Assembly: GCA_015183035.1 (NCBI GenBank)
Contig: JACZZP010000014.1
Location: 2,232,001 to 2,296,000, forward strand
Length of the DNA: 64,000 nucleotides
Source of the DNA: Meloidogyne chitwoodi
Lineage: Eukaryota > Nematoda > Chromadorea > Rhabditida > Meloidogynidae
Direction: 5' to 3'
Both the position numbers and the translations under genes were made by a program. Below the pieces are notes generated by a model. The model saw only the letters and a program-made list of their open reading frames with translations, did no database searches and was not told where the DNA came from. Of this stretch, positions 1 through 10,306 are shown piece after piece; the first letter of the stretch is position 1, and every line of letters begins with the position of its first letter.

Positions 1-41
1 TTTTTTTAAAATTATTTATATTTTTGTATTCTTAATTAATT

Positions 42-1382
42 TAGAGAGTCAGGAGGCGGTCTATTCACTCTTTATGAAAGCTCATAAGTGCTATGATATT
101 GTGCCAACAAGTTCAAAACTTGTGGTATTTGACATCGAATTGCCTGTAAGCAAAGCATTCTTTGCACTCGTCTACAATGGGTTTTCTTTTATCATTTTAA
201 ATTTTATACAATTTTTTTTTAATAGTGTCCGCGCTGCACCTCTTTGGGATAGTAATATCCAAGAATTTGTTGGCATGCTTACTATTACAGACTTTATTCA
301 TATTCTGCACAAGTATAAATATGTTTACTAACTATTTAAGACATTTAAAGGTATTACAAAAACGATCAGATGGAAGATGGTGTAAAGTTGGAAGAACATA
401 AAATTTCAACATGGCGTGATATTTTTAAAGCGGATAGTAGTCTAAGGCCATTTATCACAGTTGATCCAGCAGAGAGGTTTTTTTTATTTTATTTTTTGTT
501 TTTATTTTAAACATTCGTTTTAGTCTCTTTCGCGCGGTTCAGCTCCTATGTGAACATAAAATCCATAGACTTCCCGTTATGGAACATGGGACTGGCAATA
601 TTTTGTACATTCTGACACATAAACGACTTATTAAATTCCTTCATTTATATGTAAATTTATTAAATTTTTAAGCCTATTCCGATTTTAAGATAAGTGACTT
701 GCCCAAACCTGCCTTCATGGATAAAACGCCAAAAGAACTTGGAATTGGTTCATGGGAAAATATTTGTACAATAAGTAAGGCCACTCCGTTGATAGAAGCA
801 ATGAAGACTTTCCTCTCAAAGAGGGTTTCTGCTCTTCCTCTGATTGATTCAGACGGAAAGGTAATTTAATTCTTGAAGAGCAGTTCGTGTATGTTTTTAC
901 CTTCCATTTATAGGTAGTCGACATTTACGCTAAATTTGATGTAATAAATCTTGCGGCCGACAAAACTTATGATAAATTGGATGTGACCGTTTATGAGGCA
1001 CTTAAACAGAGATCTGAGGTTTAAATTTTGTTTATTTTTTTAATATTCTTCTTTTAGTGGTTTGAAGGTGTTCGAAAATGCTCGGACAGGGATTCTTTAA
1101 ATCGAGTTATTGGTATATTTTATAATAAAAACCTTAATTTGTTTTACTCCTTAAGATATATTGGTTAAGGCGGAAGTACACCGACTAGTGGTAGTGGATG
1201 ATGAGAATAGAGCTGTAGGAATAATTTCACTTTCGGATGTTCTTCGGCATTTGATTCTCGAGCTACCAGGCAGTAAAGATATTGAACGGCAAATTGCGAG
1301 TGCGATGGATACGCAAGAAACGTCAGACATTGGAATTTTAGACTTGGAGTCAAGTATTGAAGACGTTAATGTAGCGCCTTAG
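42..1382 (+). CDS. AMP-activated protein kinase gamma subunit (3' part)
   Basis: This is the nucleotide-sensing regulatory subunit of AMPK, built from CBS repeats that bind AMP/ADP/ATP; it acts in the cytosol in energy sensing. The visible protein starts just before [16 protein letters not shown] and continues through [71 protein letters not shown] and [18 protein letters not shown], the classic four-CBS order. Exons are at about 42-180, 226-317, 370-476, 524-650, 672-860, 914-1017, 1059-1112 and 1155-1382. The N-terminus lies upstream of the window. It ends with a short acidic tail after the last CBS. Family identity is very secure; which gamma paralogue it is cannot be told. Confidence 0.95.
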
Positions 1383-2795
1383 TGAACTAAAATGACGTTA
1401 AAATAAACTTCAGGCACTTAACAAATTAGGTTAATTTAGATTAGTTGAAATTTAAATTTCGTTGTGGGATATTTTCGAAGGAGTGTGATGTATGTATTTG
1501 CCTGATTGTTTCCAATGACCACGATCTACTATTACCCCCACAGCTTGCCATATTTGCAATCTGTGAATGACCTCTCTCCTCGCCAAAAATTTAGGGCTAT
1601 TTTTATCTTGAAAATGTTTTCATTCCTTTTTATAATTATCTTACTATAATAGACTTAAATTAGTTGTTAGACTTTGTTGTTTTGCTTCATGTCTACATAA
1701 TTTTACATATTGTCGCTGATCATAAAATTTTGCATATCTTTTAGTATATTAAGCTATTGCTCAACGTTGCTGTAATGTAAAAACATAAAAATACACAGAT
1801 TGTAATTTATTTTAATTAGAAAATCTTTAATATGAATCTAAACGTGTGCGACAATACAAGACATTGGATAACCTAACGTTTTTACACTTCTCAATCTTTA
1901 GTTTTAATAAGTAGACTCAAACGACCCCTCGAACAACAATATAATGGACATTGAGAAAAGAGAAGGCTTTTGAGGAGAAGAAGAGTGATAAAGTGAAAAT
2001 TTCCTTAGCCAGAATAGGTGCTGAGAAATGAGAAATGGTATGCTTTCCTAAGAGAGGTGAAGCGTTAGAGATTTCTCTTTAAATTGCTGCGTTGTTTAAT
2101 TTTATGGCATTATGTTTAGAAAATAGTATATATAAAAAAAGTTAGATTGCGAAAGGAAAGATTGTTTTTAGAAATTTGTTAAATTTATTTTTTGTTTTAA
2201 TCAATTTTTTGTTTAGATGTCTAATATTTATTTTGAGGATCTTTTTACGTTAAAAATGTGATCCTAATGGAAAGAAATTTGCTCGTGTCAGTAGACTCTT
2301 GATAGTGAATTGTTTAAAATGGTTTTTTTTTTTAATTTATTTTACCCATAATAATTTATTATTTTGCAGGATTTTGTATTAGATGTCAACACTCATATCA
2401 ATTGGGAATAAATGACAAATTTCGACTTATGCTCTGCTCTTCTATGTGTGATGATGGTCTTACTGATGAGGATGAATATGATAAAACGGTTTTATTTTTT
2501 AATTTAATTAAGAGAATATAAATGCGAGATTCTTTTCATTACTTGAAAAGAGTCAACTTTTTGTATAAATTCTCTATTTTTCTAGCTTTCTTCTCTATGA
2601 CGTTTTAAATCTTTTACAAACATGGATTTGAAAAGATTTAAAATAAAAAAGTTATATACGAGCTATTCTGAAATGGTTGACTCTGAATCGACCTTGGGTT
2701 TTTATGATTTTTTTTAACTTTTTGGACCTAAACCTTTTGTTTTGCCAAATATTCAAGATAAATTTTAAAAAATTAAATGCTTTTTCTTTAAATAG
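1383..2795. other. Intergenic stretch, no supported gene
   Basis: This is 1.4 kb of AT-rich DNA between AMPK gamma and the first recognisable ArgRS exon. An acceptor-like ttttgcag ends at about 2369 and is followed by an open stretch to about 2488 (protein fragment with CQHSYQLGIN and DDGLTDEDEYDK). It matches nothing I recognise and has no clear partner exon. The missing N-terminal half of ArgRS is not found here. Confidence 0.5.
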
Positions 2796-3145
2796 ACAAT
2801 TTATGCTGCTGCTCAAAAACTTAAATGGTATTCAGCAGATGAAAAAAGAGTTGTACAATTTGGATTAGTTTTGGGCGAAGACAAGTTTCCTTTTTTATTT
2901 TAAATTAATTATTTAATTTTTCTAAAATTTCAGAAAAAAATTTAAAACTCGATCTGGAGATACTGTCAAACTTTTGGATTTGTTGGATGAAGGAGTTCGT
3001 AGAGCAGAAGAATAATTACTTTCGAGAGAATCGGTTTATTTTTAAAATTTATTACATATAGTTTTGGAAGGTTGTACTCCCCTAATTTACTAATTTTTAA
3101 GTGATTTTTATATTTAATAAGGCTTTTGTAGTGTTAGTTGTGTAA

Positions 3146-3214
3146 GCAATTGGTGGTATAATGGTTTAGACGATTTTTTCTATTATGTTGTGGGTTCGAA
3201 TCCCATTGGTGGTT
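3146..3214 (+). other. tRNA-like Pol III box element in ArgRS intron
   Basis: It has an A-box-like segment (ggtataatggtttagac) and a perfect B-box (gggttcgaatccc) that folds as a T-arm. The acceptor arm does not pair, so it is a degenerate tRNA or tRNA-derived element rather than a functional tRNA. Confidence 0.45.
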
Positions 3215-4205
3215 TTTAATTTGTTTTGTAATATAAAATGGCTCATATTAATTTCTTTATTCTTTTTTTTTTTATTTTTCTAATTATTAATTTTTCTTTT
3301 AGAGCTTTGAATCCAATGAACAATTAATTAAAGCAGCTGAATCACTTGCTTATGGATGTATTAAATATGCGGATTTGTCACAATGTCGAACTTCAGATTA
3401 TGTTTTTTCTTTCGATCGGGTTTATTTATTTTATTAAATTTTAAATTATATTTTTATACAATTAATGGTTTTCTTTAAACCCCTTTCCCTTAGTTTTGTG
3501 GTTGTCTTTATCTTTTAATTAATTTTAATCTTGTAGATGTTGGATGATCGTGGAAATACCGCCATTTATCTTCTTTATGCTTATACACGTATCAGGTTTA
3601 TTTTGCTAATTTTTAATATTTTTTGGGTCCCAACTTGGCTATCGATGCTAAGCTAACTCCATTAAACTTGTAAAAAATTGAAAATTTGTGGAGTATTTTG
3701 AGGAAATATTGACTCGGAATGATTTCTGCAGCTTCCCAATTTATTAGATATCTTTGTTTATTAATTTTATTTTTAAGATCAATAGCTAGAAATGCCCATG
3801 TTGATAGAACTGCAATAAATAATCATCTTGGCAGCCTTTTTGAAGGAATTGTTCCATTGGTACATCCAAGAGAGATTCGTCTGGGCAAACAAATACTCAA
3901 ATTCTCTGATTGTGTGCTCAATACTGTTTCAACTCTTCATATAAGCAAAATATGTGATTATGTTTACGAACTTGCAACACTTTTTCATGATTTTTATAAG
4001 GAATGTTATGTTATTAGTAAAAATACTGCTACTAATGAAGGTTTTTTAATATATTTTTTAAATATTTAAGTCTAGAATCTAACACGAATTTATTTATGAT
4101 ATTTTATTGATTTTTTGATTAAGACTAATGGTCATTTTGATTGAGACTCTAATGGCCAGTGATGATTTTTGTTTTTTCTATTTCTTTTCGTTAATAGTTG
4201 ATTTT

Positions 4206-4520
4206 AGTGAGCGGAATGATTCTGTTATTCGGGTAAAATGGTCTCTATCTTCACACACACTCTCATTCTTTTTTATGCATCTTTGACCATTCTCCGACTC
4301 AACCCGGTCATACCCGGTTTTGATAGCACGGCTGTATAGACAGACACAGAGAAGAATGTGCGGTAAATTCCGCAAATGGTGTCTGTCTATACAGCCGTGC
4401 TTTTAAAACCGGGTATGACCGGGTTGAGTCGGAGAATGGTCAAAGATGCATAAAAAAGAATGAGAGAGTGTGTGAAGATAGAGACCATTTTTCCCGAATA
4501 ACAGAATCATTCCGCTCACT
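4206..4520. mobile_element. Foldback MITE in ArgRS intron
   Basis: Two arms of about 145 nt (4206-4350 and 4378-4520) are near-perfect inverted copies separated by about 27 nt. The ends are AGTGAGCGG and CCGCTCACT. It is flanked by agttgattt(t) at 4196-4205 and agttgattta at 4521-4530, a probable 9-10 bp target duplication. That length is typical of Mutator-like elements. There is no transposase, so it is non-autonomous. It lies inside the last ArgRS intron. Confidence 0.8.
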
Positions 4521-4548
4521 AGTTGATTTATTAGCTAAATGTTTAAAG

Positions 4549-4637
4549 TGAATTGTGGTGTAGTGGTTGTGTCCTTGACTACGAAGGTATTGGCTAGTTG
4601 GTTCGAATCCGTTTGATTCCCGTCTTTTGTTCTTCAC
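4549..4637 (+). other. tRNA-like element next to the foldback MITE
   Basis: It contains an A-box-like stretch (gtggtgtagtggttgtgtcc) and a B-box (ggttcgaatcc). The outer gtgaa/ttcac ends can pair, and there is a small hairpin with ccttgactacgaagg. It is longer than a normal tRNA and the T-stem is poor, so it is probably a degenerate tRNA or a tRNA-headed repeat. Confidence 0.4.
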
Positions 4638-4964
4638 TTGTACAACTTTTTTAATTTTTAAAAAAGATCTAAAATAATAAGTAACTCTCGTCTGGATTTT
4701 AAAGACTTAAACTTATATTTTTAAATTAATTTTTAAAGGTGAAACAGATCAAATAACTATTAACTACAACAGACTTGTACTTTGCGAAGTTGTAGCTGAT
4801 GTAATGCAACAATGCTTCTCTATACTTGGAATAAGACCAATTGATCGGATGTAAAACAAAATGATGATTTAGTTATTTGTTGTGTTTCTGCGATTTTTGT
4901 TTGTTAAATAAAATTTGCAGAAAATTAATTTCTCGAACTTTTGTTTTTTTACAAGTTAGAGAAC

Positions 4965-5300
4965 ATAAAAATCGATATATCGATTTTTGTCCTGTAAGGG
5001 AGGCCAGCACAATTAGAGAAAGAAAAAATAGAGACGCATAAAACTCAATACAAATTATACACAGATAAATTGAGAAATAGTGTTGGCAGAGATAAAAATT
5101 TACTCTAATTGTTAAAAAAATAATTTGAGTCTGAAAAATCGGTATATCGATTTTATCGATTGGTCTCGAATACTCTCGAATTTAATATTTTTTGAAAAAG
5201 TTAGAAATTTTAAAAAATCGATATATCGATTGTCTCGAATACTCTCGAATTAGAATATTTTTTGAAAAAATAAAAAAATAAATATATCGATTTTATTGAT
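4965..5300. repeat. ATCGATATATCGAT palindromes with ~70-bp tandem unit
   Basis: The palindrome atcgatatatcgat occurs at about 4970 and 5219, with decayed versions near 5140 and 5285. Two successive units share tctcgaatactctcgaatt and attttttgaaaaa (about 5160-5222 and 5230-5290). The region follows the 3' end of the ArgRS copy and contains no gene. Confidence 0.6.
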
Positions 5301-5345
5301 TTCTGGACTTAGACAAATTTTTACATATTTGTGTAAAATATATAG

Positions 5346-5709
5346 AGTTTATCTTTTTTTCTCTACCAACACTATTTCGGTAATTTTACAGTTGTGGATT
5401 GCTACCTATGCAAAAGTTGTTTATTTAGGTTTTATAGGGTAAAAAATTTGAGAGGGCGGGCGGGTGGCCGGCGTCGTGCCATACATGGAATATATAAATA
5501 AGGAATAATATTGAATATTTACACAATATTAGATAGATGGATGGGTAGTCATATATACAATCATTCTCATCTGTTGCACGACGCTGCCCTCCCACCCACC
5601 CTCTCAAATTTTTTACCCTATAAAGCCTAAATAAACAACTTTTGCATAGGTAGCAATCCACAACTGTAAAATTACCGAAATAGTGTTGGTAGAGAAAAAA
5701 AGATAAACT
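5346..5709. mobile_element. Long imperfect palindrome (foldback element)
   Basis: Arms of about 122 nt (5346-5469 and 5588-5709) are inverted copies with few mismatches, sharing for example ctaccaacactatttcgg and its complement. The outer part, written as gaaatagtgttggtagag, recurs nearby at about 5075, 7287 and 7378. This suggests fragments of one repeat family. There is no coding capacity. Confidence 0.75.
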
Positions 5710-5863
5710 ATATATTTTTCATTTTTCAAGCTAAAAATACTGGACTTCAAATTTATTTCTATATATCAAAAAATCAACATACTAAAAATCAACACAAAAA
5801 TAACCAACTTTATTAAATCAAAAATTATACAAGTTCAAAAATGTTTAAAACCTCAATTAAAAT

Positions 5864-7110
5864 TCAGCCAATCATATCTCTTTTTCTTCCTCTCATTCTA
5901 ACTTCGTCTAACCTTGAAAGAACATTTTCGGCATCTTTTCCACCTTCTTTGTAAGCTTGTAAAGCTTTGATCATCAAAAAGTCCATTCCAATGTGTGCAC
6001 TTTAAAAAATATAAATTAAGTATTAAATTAATAATTTTGAAACCTCTTTATTGCTCTTTCCAAAACATACAAATCAACAGCTTTATCTTCAGATTTCTGC
6101 GAAAATTGAGAAAGTCCAAAGTCGATGAAAATCAAATCCAGATCGTTATTTTCCTAAATAAAATATTTATTTAAATTTTTGGCAAGTCCTAATTAAATAG
6201 AAAAGGACTAAAACTTATTTATGCTTTTATTATTAATTGAATAAAAATATTTCTAAGTTATCCCGTTCAAATAAAAATAAATTTCCATTGACGGGATCCG
6301 AACCCACGACTATTGAATGGTCAACCTAGGCGTTTACCCATTACACCAACTAGAACACTATATTTACTTTCTATTTTATTGACTATATACTTTAAAAAAA
6401 AAGATAATTGTCATATGTATCTTCCGCCGAAATTAAATGTTTTATCTTTTAAAAAATTTAACCTTACATTTTCCATATTTTTAACCAAAACATTCGAAGT
6501 AGTCAAATCTCCATGAATGAGGCCATTTGAATGCATATTTTGAATTATTGAGCCAAGTTTATGTCCAAAATGAGAAGAACTTTTCTTAAAAAAACTTAAA
6601 ATATTAAAAAAATTTATAATAAAAAACCTCAAATTCATCCTTGCTAGAGTTTTGTTGTAACTCATCCAGAAATTTTTTTGCAGTTGGAGCACTTAAAAAA
6701 AAGAAATTTTATTCAATTTCATTAAATTTTATTTAAATTTTTAAACTAACATCTTATCATTATTATCACAAATAATTCTTTCATAAATTATTAAATTTTT
6801 ATTAGAATCAACAAAATAAATAGAAGGGGTAGGAATTCCAATCTTTTAAAAAATATATAATTAAAAATTAATTAAGAAATTAAAACCTCTTGACATTTAA
6901 GAATTGCTTTCACTTCAATTTTTATTCTTTCTTTAGTTAACCTTTTATCCAATTCTGAATGTCTATACTTCTTTTCAAAACGTTCTTTAATTAATGCAGG
7001 ACGATTTAAATAAGTACAAGAAAATAAACGAGCTTCAGCGCCTTGATATAAAGGTTTTTCATTTAAAAAATAAAATCTTTTGATGATTCAAGTTGGCCAT
7101 TAATTAGATG
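5864..7110 (-). CDS. Bud32/PRPK (TP53RK) small atypical kinase of the KEOPS complex
   Basis: Bud32 is the ATPase/kinase of KEOPS, which makes t6A in tRNAs reading ANN codons. Read on the minus strand, the exons encode YQGAEARLFSC, RFEKKYRHSELDKRLTKERI, PTPSIYFVDSNKNLIIYE, then GLIHGDLTTSNVLV (the Bud32 catalytic loop), FIDFGLSQFSQKSEDKAVDL (the DFG region), YVLERAI and LDEVRMRGRKRDMIG at the stop. The R-x-R-G-R-K-R C-terminal tail is diagnostic. The 5' end is unresolved: just upstream of LNEKPLYQG no in-frame ATG is visible, and a nearby ATG (about 7104) is in another frame, which suggests an unseen splice or an indel. The central intron holds a tRNA-like element. Confidence 0.9.
6281..6356 (-). 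other. tRNA-like element in Bud32 intron
   Basis: The minus strand shows a D-arm/A-box-like ttggtgtaatgggtaaacgcc and a B-box tgggttcggatccc with a five-pair T-stem. The acceptor ends do not pair. It is a degenerate tRNA-like sequence lying between two Bud32 exons. Confidence 0.45.
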
Positions 7111-7624
7111 TTGTTCTTCAGTATTTGCTAAAAAAATAATCAATTAAAAAAACATTTAAAAGTTACGAAAAATTAAAAAAGAATATAAAATGAAGTAAAA
7201 ATTATTGGTACTGAAATAGCGGTACTGAAATAACCCTTTCGTAAAAATATATTCTCTTACTAATAAAGAAATTATACATAGAAAATTTGAGAAATAGTGT
7301 ATGAAGAGATAAAAAGTAAATAATGGCTGAAAAAAGACGAAATGTCTGGACACGAAATTATTGCTGATACATAGAAAATTTGAGAAATAGCGTTAACAGA
7401 TATAAAAAGTAAACAATCGCTTCAGAAGATTAACACCGTATATTTACAATTAAAGTCTGACTTAGGCTTCAATCAATATATGTTGAAAATATATATCTCT
7501 CGTATTGATCCTGGCTCTAATTCTAATATTACTAGAGCAAAATTTGAGAAAATTTTTTTTTGAGTGTTAATCATTTTAAAATGACCCTCTAATGTCAATA
7601 AAATGAAAAATTGTCAAAAAACCT

Positions 7625-8736
7625 AGTTTTTAACAAAAACTTTGACCCTCAACATTAAAAAGAAAAAAAGTAAACCTTTGTCATCACAAGAAGAAAAAGA
7701 ATCTTCATCCTCATTATCCTCTTCTTCATCATCACTATTTGGAGGAAAACAATCAATTGCTTCATCTTTTTTACGAGCAGCTTCTTCATCAATTTTTGCA
7801 ATTAATTCATTTTGTTTTTTAATTATATCTGCACCAGAAGAACACTTTAAAAAAAAGAAAATTAATTAAAATATTATTTTTTAAATAAAAAAATAAACCT
7901 GAGAATACAAATTAAAAGCTTCCATGTTCAAATCAAAAAAATTTTTTCCCCATTTAAAAGGTTCCATTAAATTATTTGCAGCTTCTATTTGTCCAATTAT
8001 ATATAAACCTGCAGCTAAAGCTTCAGCACAGTTTAATTTACAAGGAGTTCCATAATTAACTGGATTTGCTGCCAATAAAAATGGAAGTAGACGTTGTTCA
8101 GTTGCCTTAAAAAATAAAAAAATGAGAAATAAATATGAACAAACTAAAATAAATTCAGGGATGTTTATAATACCAAGAAATAATCAAAAGAATATTTAAT
8201 TTTTATTAAAAATAATTTAAAAAAGAAAACCTTTGCTCGATGAAACGGTGTTTTTTCCAATTGATTCCAAGAGCAATCAACTACAGCCAAACCTTTAGAA
8301 ATTACAAGTTTAGAATCTGCTGGAGATAATGTTGAAGTTGCTGTTGGTGTTAACAAAATTCCAGGAAAGCGCTGTCCTATTTTTTGTTGACGAATAAATC
8401 CAAGACGACAAAGTTTTCGACCAGAACATCTTTTTGGATCACACTGGCCAAAATCAAACATTGCAAGTGTACAAGGCATTTTATTCTAAAAATAAAATTT
8501 TTAGAAGTTCATAAAGTTAAATTAAAATTTTAAAAATTAATAAAAAGGCAAAGGAACATCAAATAAAAATGTTTGCCACCACTGAGGTTCGAACTTCCAC
8601 CCATCTCAATATGAAAACAGGGAGTTAACCCAACACACCAACGAATCTTACATCATATCAATTTTAAAATCAATTAAAATTAACCTTTTTCTTCGTAACA
8701 TCTTCAGAACTGTGGGATGAATCTGAGCTGTCCATT
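7625..8736 (-). CDS. TSR3, 18S rRNA aminocarboxypropyltransferase
   Basis: TSR3 adds the acp group to the hypermodified pseudouridine of 18S rRNA late in 40S maturation. Exon 1 (8736-8684) is MDSSDSSHSSEDVTKKK. Exon 2 (8485-8232) has LAMFDFGQCDPKRCSGRKL, GQRFPGILLTP, SPADSKLV and GLAVVDCSWNQLEKTPF. Exon 3 (about 8106-7902) has LLPFLLAANPVNYGTPCKL, CAEALAAGLYIIG and FKWGKNFFDLN. These are the RLI-like and DUF367 signatures in order. An acidic C-terminal exon (about 7850-7670) follows; the exact stop is uncertain, the first in-frame one being near 7625. The first intron contains a tRNA-like element. Confidence 0.92.
8571..8653 (-). other. tRNA-like element in TSR3 intron 1
   Basis: The minus strand carries gttggtgtgttgggttaactccc (A-box region) and gaagttcgaacctc (B-box, paired T-stem). 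Acceptor strands are not complementary. It has the same size and layout as the other intronic tRNA-like pieces in this window. Confidence 0.45.
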
Positions 8737-8899
8737 CTGAAATTCTAATTAAAAAATATATAAATATAATTATTAAAAAATAAATTGAAAAAAAACAATC
8801 TCATCAAATAAATAAAATAACAAAACTTTTAAAATATATACTGAAAAGAAAATATTAAAAAATAAAATAAACAAATTTATCATCTCGTCATCGTCTTTT

Positions 8900-9936
8900 T
8901 CAATCTCTTTCAGGGCTTCTTTGTTCCGGTTTAATTCTAAGCTCTGATTTAACTGAAGATTCTTTTTCTTTTCTTCTAGGAGATGAACGATGACGTGATC
9001 TTGAATCTCTATCATCCTTTAAAAAAAGAAAAGGTCAAAAAACTCCCAAAAAGGCCAAAAAACCCTCAAAAAAGGTCAAAAAATCCTCAAAAAACCCTTA
9101 AAAATTCTTTAAAAAAAACCTTGTCACGTTCAGAACTTCGTCTTTCACTTTTAATTCGACTTTCCTTTTTTATACTAGGTGATCGCCTTGATGATCTACT
9201 ATGCTTTTCCTTACTTCTGTCCTTTTCTTTCTTTCTTTTTCTGTCCTTGCTGTCTTTATGATGATCACTGCTACGATGTTTACTACTTCGATCATCATCT
9301 TTACGTCTACTTAAATTAATTAAAAAAAATTAAATAAAAAGAAAGAAATTTTTTTAGACACTGATGACTTTATAAATAAAATTAATAATAAAAAAAAGAA
9401 AATCTGAGAGAGAAAAACAAAAATTATAACGGATTGAATGAAAGGAAAAAGAATATCGGAAAAAATCCCCCATCTTTTTTTTTCTTTCCAATTATTCTTT
9501 TTTTAAAAAAAAATTTTCTTTTCCTTTCAATTCTTTTCCAATAAAATATTAAATATATCTTCTCCCATTCTGTTTTTTCATAAAACTCAAAATGACATCA
9601 TCAGTGTCTAAAAGTTCATTAAAAAAATAATAATAAAATTATGGAAGAAACAACCAAAAAACATTTCTTTAAAAAAAAATTAAACCTTCGTCCTGTAGAT
9701 GGACTTCGACTTCTTGAACGTGTCCTACTAGATCGTCTTTTCTTCCGATGACTAGGCCCAGAATCGCTTCCCCTAAAATTAATAATTAAATAAAAAAATT
9801 TTAATTTAATTAAAATTTATACGAATCAGATCTATCTCTGTCCCCTCTATTATTATTATTATCTCTGTCTCTATCACGGTGGTCATCTATTGGTCGAGAT
9901 ATTCCTCTATTTGATGAACGAAAACGATCATGAAAT
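8900..9936 (-). CDS. Arginine/serine-rich (RS domain) protein, 5' end unresolved
   Basis: Minus-strand exons at about 9936-9825, 9775-9688, 9309-9120 and 9016-8900 join in frame into a charged RS/RD-repeat tail. Visible pieces include DDHRDRDRDNNNNRGDRDR, RSSRTRSRSRSPSTGRR, KDRKRKKEKDRSKEKHSRSS and the end KPEQRSPERD followed by TGA. Such tails are typical of splicing factors and act in nuclear speckles. No folded domain (RRM, PPIase, PRP38) is visible, so I cannot name the family. Upstream of FHDRFRSSNRG the frame is closed by a TGA with no in-frame ATG, so the N-terminal exon is missing, unseen or broken. A TA-flanked MITE occupies the largest intron. Confidence 0.7.
9355..9610. mobile_element. 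Tc1/mariner-type MITE in RS-gene intron
   Basis: The 13-bp ends tagacactgatga (9355-9367) and tcatcagtgtcta (9598-9610) are exact inverted repeats and include the TA expected as a target duplication. The interior is AT-rich with a second inverted pair (ttgaatgaaaggaaaaagaa against ttttcctttcaattc). At 256 bp it has no coding capacity. Confidence 0.7.
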
Positions 9937-9939
9937 CAA

Positions 9940-10306
9940 CCAGAAATAAATTTTTAATGTTTCTCAGTTTTCTGTCTCATCTATTTGAATACTATTCGTA
10001 TTTGCTTTTATATGTAATTTAAATTTCAAAATGTAAACATTACATAATATATAACTAGTAATAAAATTTTAAAAATATAATGAATTAAAGGAAAAAAGAC
10101 AAAACAACAACACAATTTGTGATGGTGCAGTATTTTTTTCCCAAGTTTATTTTTTAAAGCTTACTTTTAAGTCCCTAAAGAATTATAAACTAAAATTTTA
10201 GTATAAAAACCATGCTTTTTTTGTCATATCAACAACACTTAAATTCTAACAACAACTCATCACCTTTATTTGCTTTGCTTCATTCATTTCTCAGAAGCAC
10301 TTGGCC
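9940..10306. promoter_or_regulatory. Divergent intergenic region
   Basis: About 370 bp of AT-rich sequence lie between the minus-strand RS gene and the plus-strand gene at 10307. It probably holds both promoters. I see no specific motif I can name. Confidence 0.35.

Larger units (their letters stand above)
2796..4854 (+). pseudogene. Cytosolic arginyl-tRNA synthetase, 5'-truncated copy with in-frame stop
   Basis: The recognisable part is the C-terminal half of class I ArgRS, which charges tRNA-Arg. Six exons (about 2796-2875, 2934-3032, 3301-3419, 3538-3595, 3776-4039, 4740-4854) encode [61 protein letters not shown] and the terminal GIRPIDRM. The N-terminal domain and HIGH-motif region are not present upstream. 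An in-frame TAA at 3013-3015 follows GVRRAEE, where the family has Lys/Gln; the frame resumes correctly on both sides and in the next exon. Two introns hold tRNA-like sequences and one also holds a foldback element. A decayed copy is most likely; a sequencing error at the TAA would not explain the missing half. Confidence 0.85.

Noticed and set aside
2362..2490. Open stretch after an acceptor-like site, considered as a missing ArgRS exon
   Set aside because: The sequence (CQHSYQLGIN and following) does not resemble any ArgRS region and there is no compatible join.
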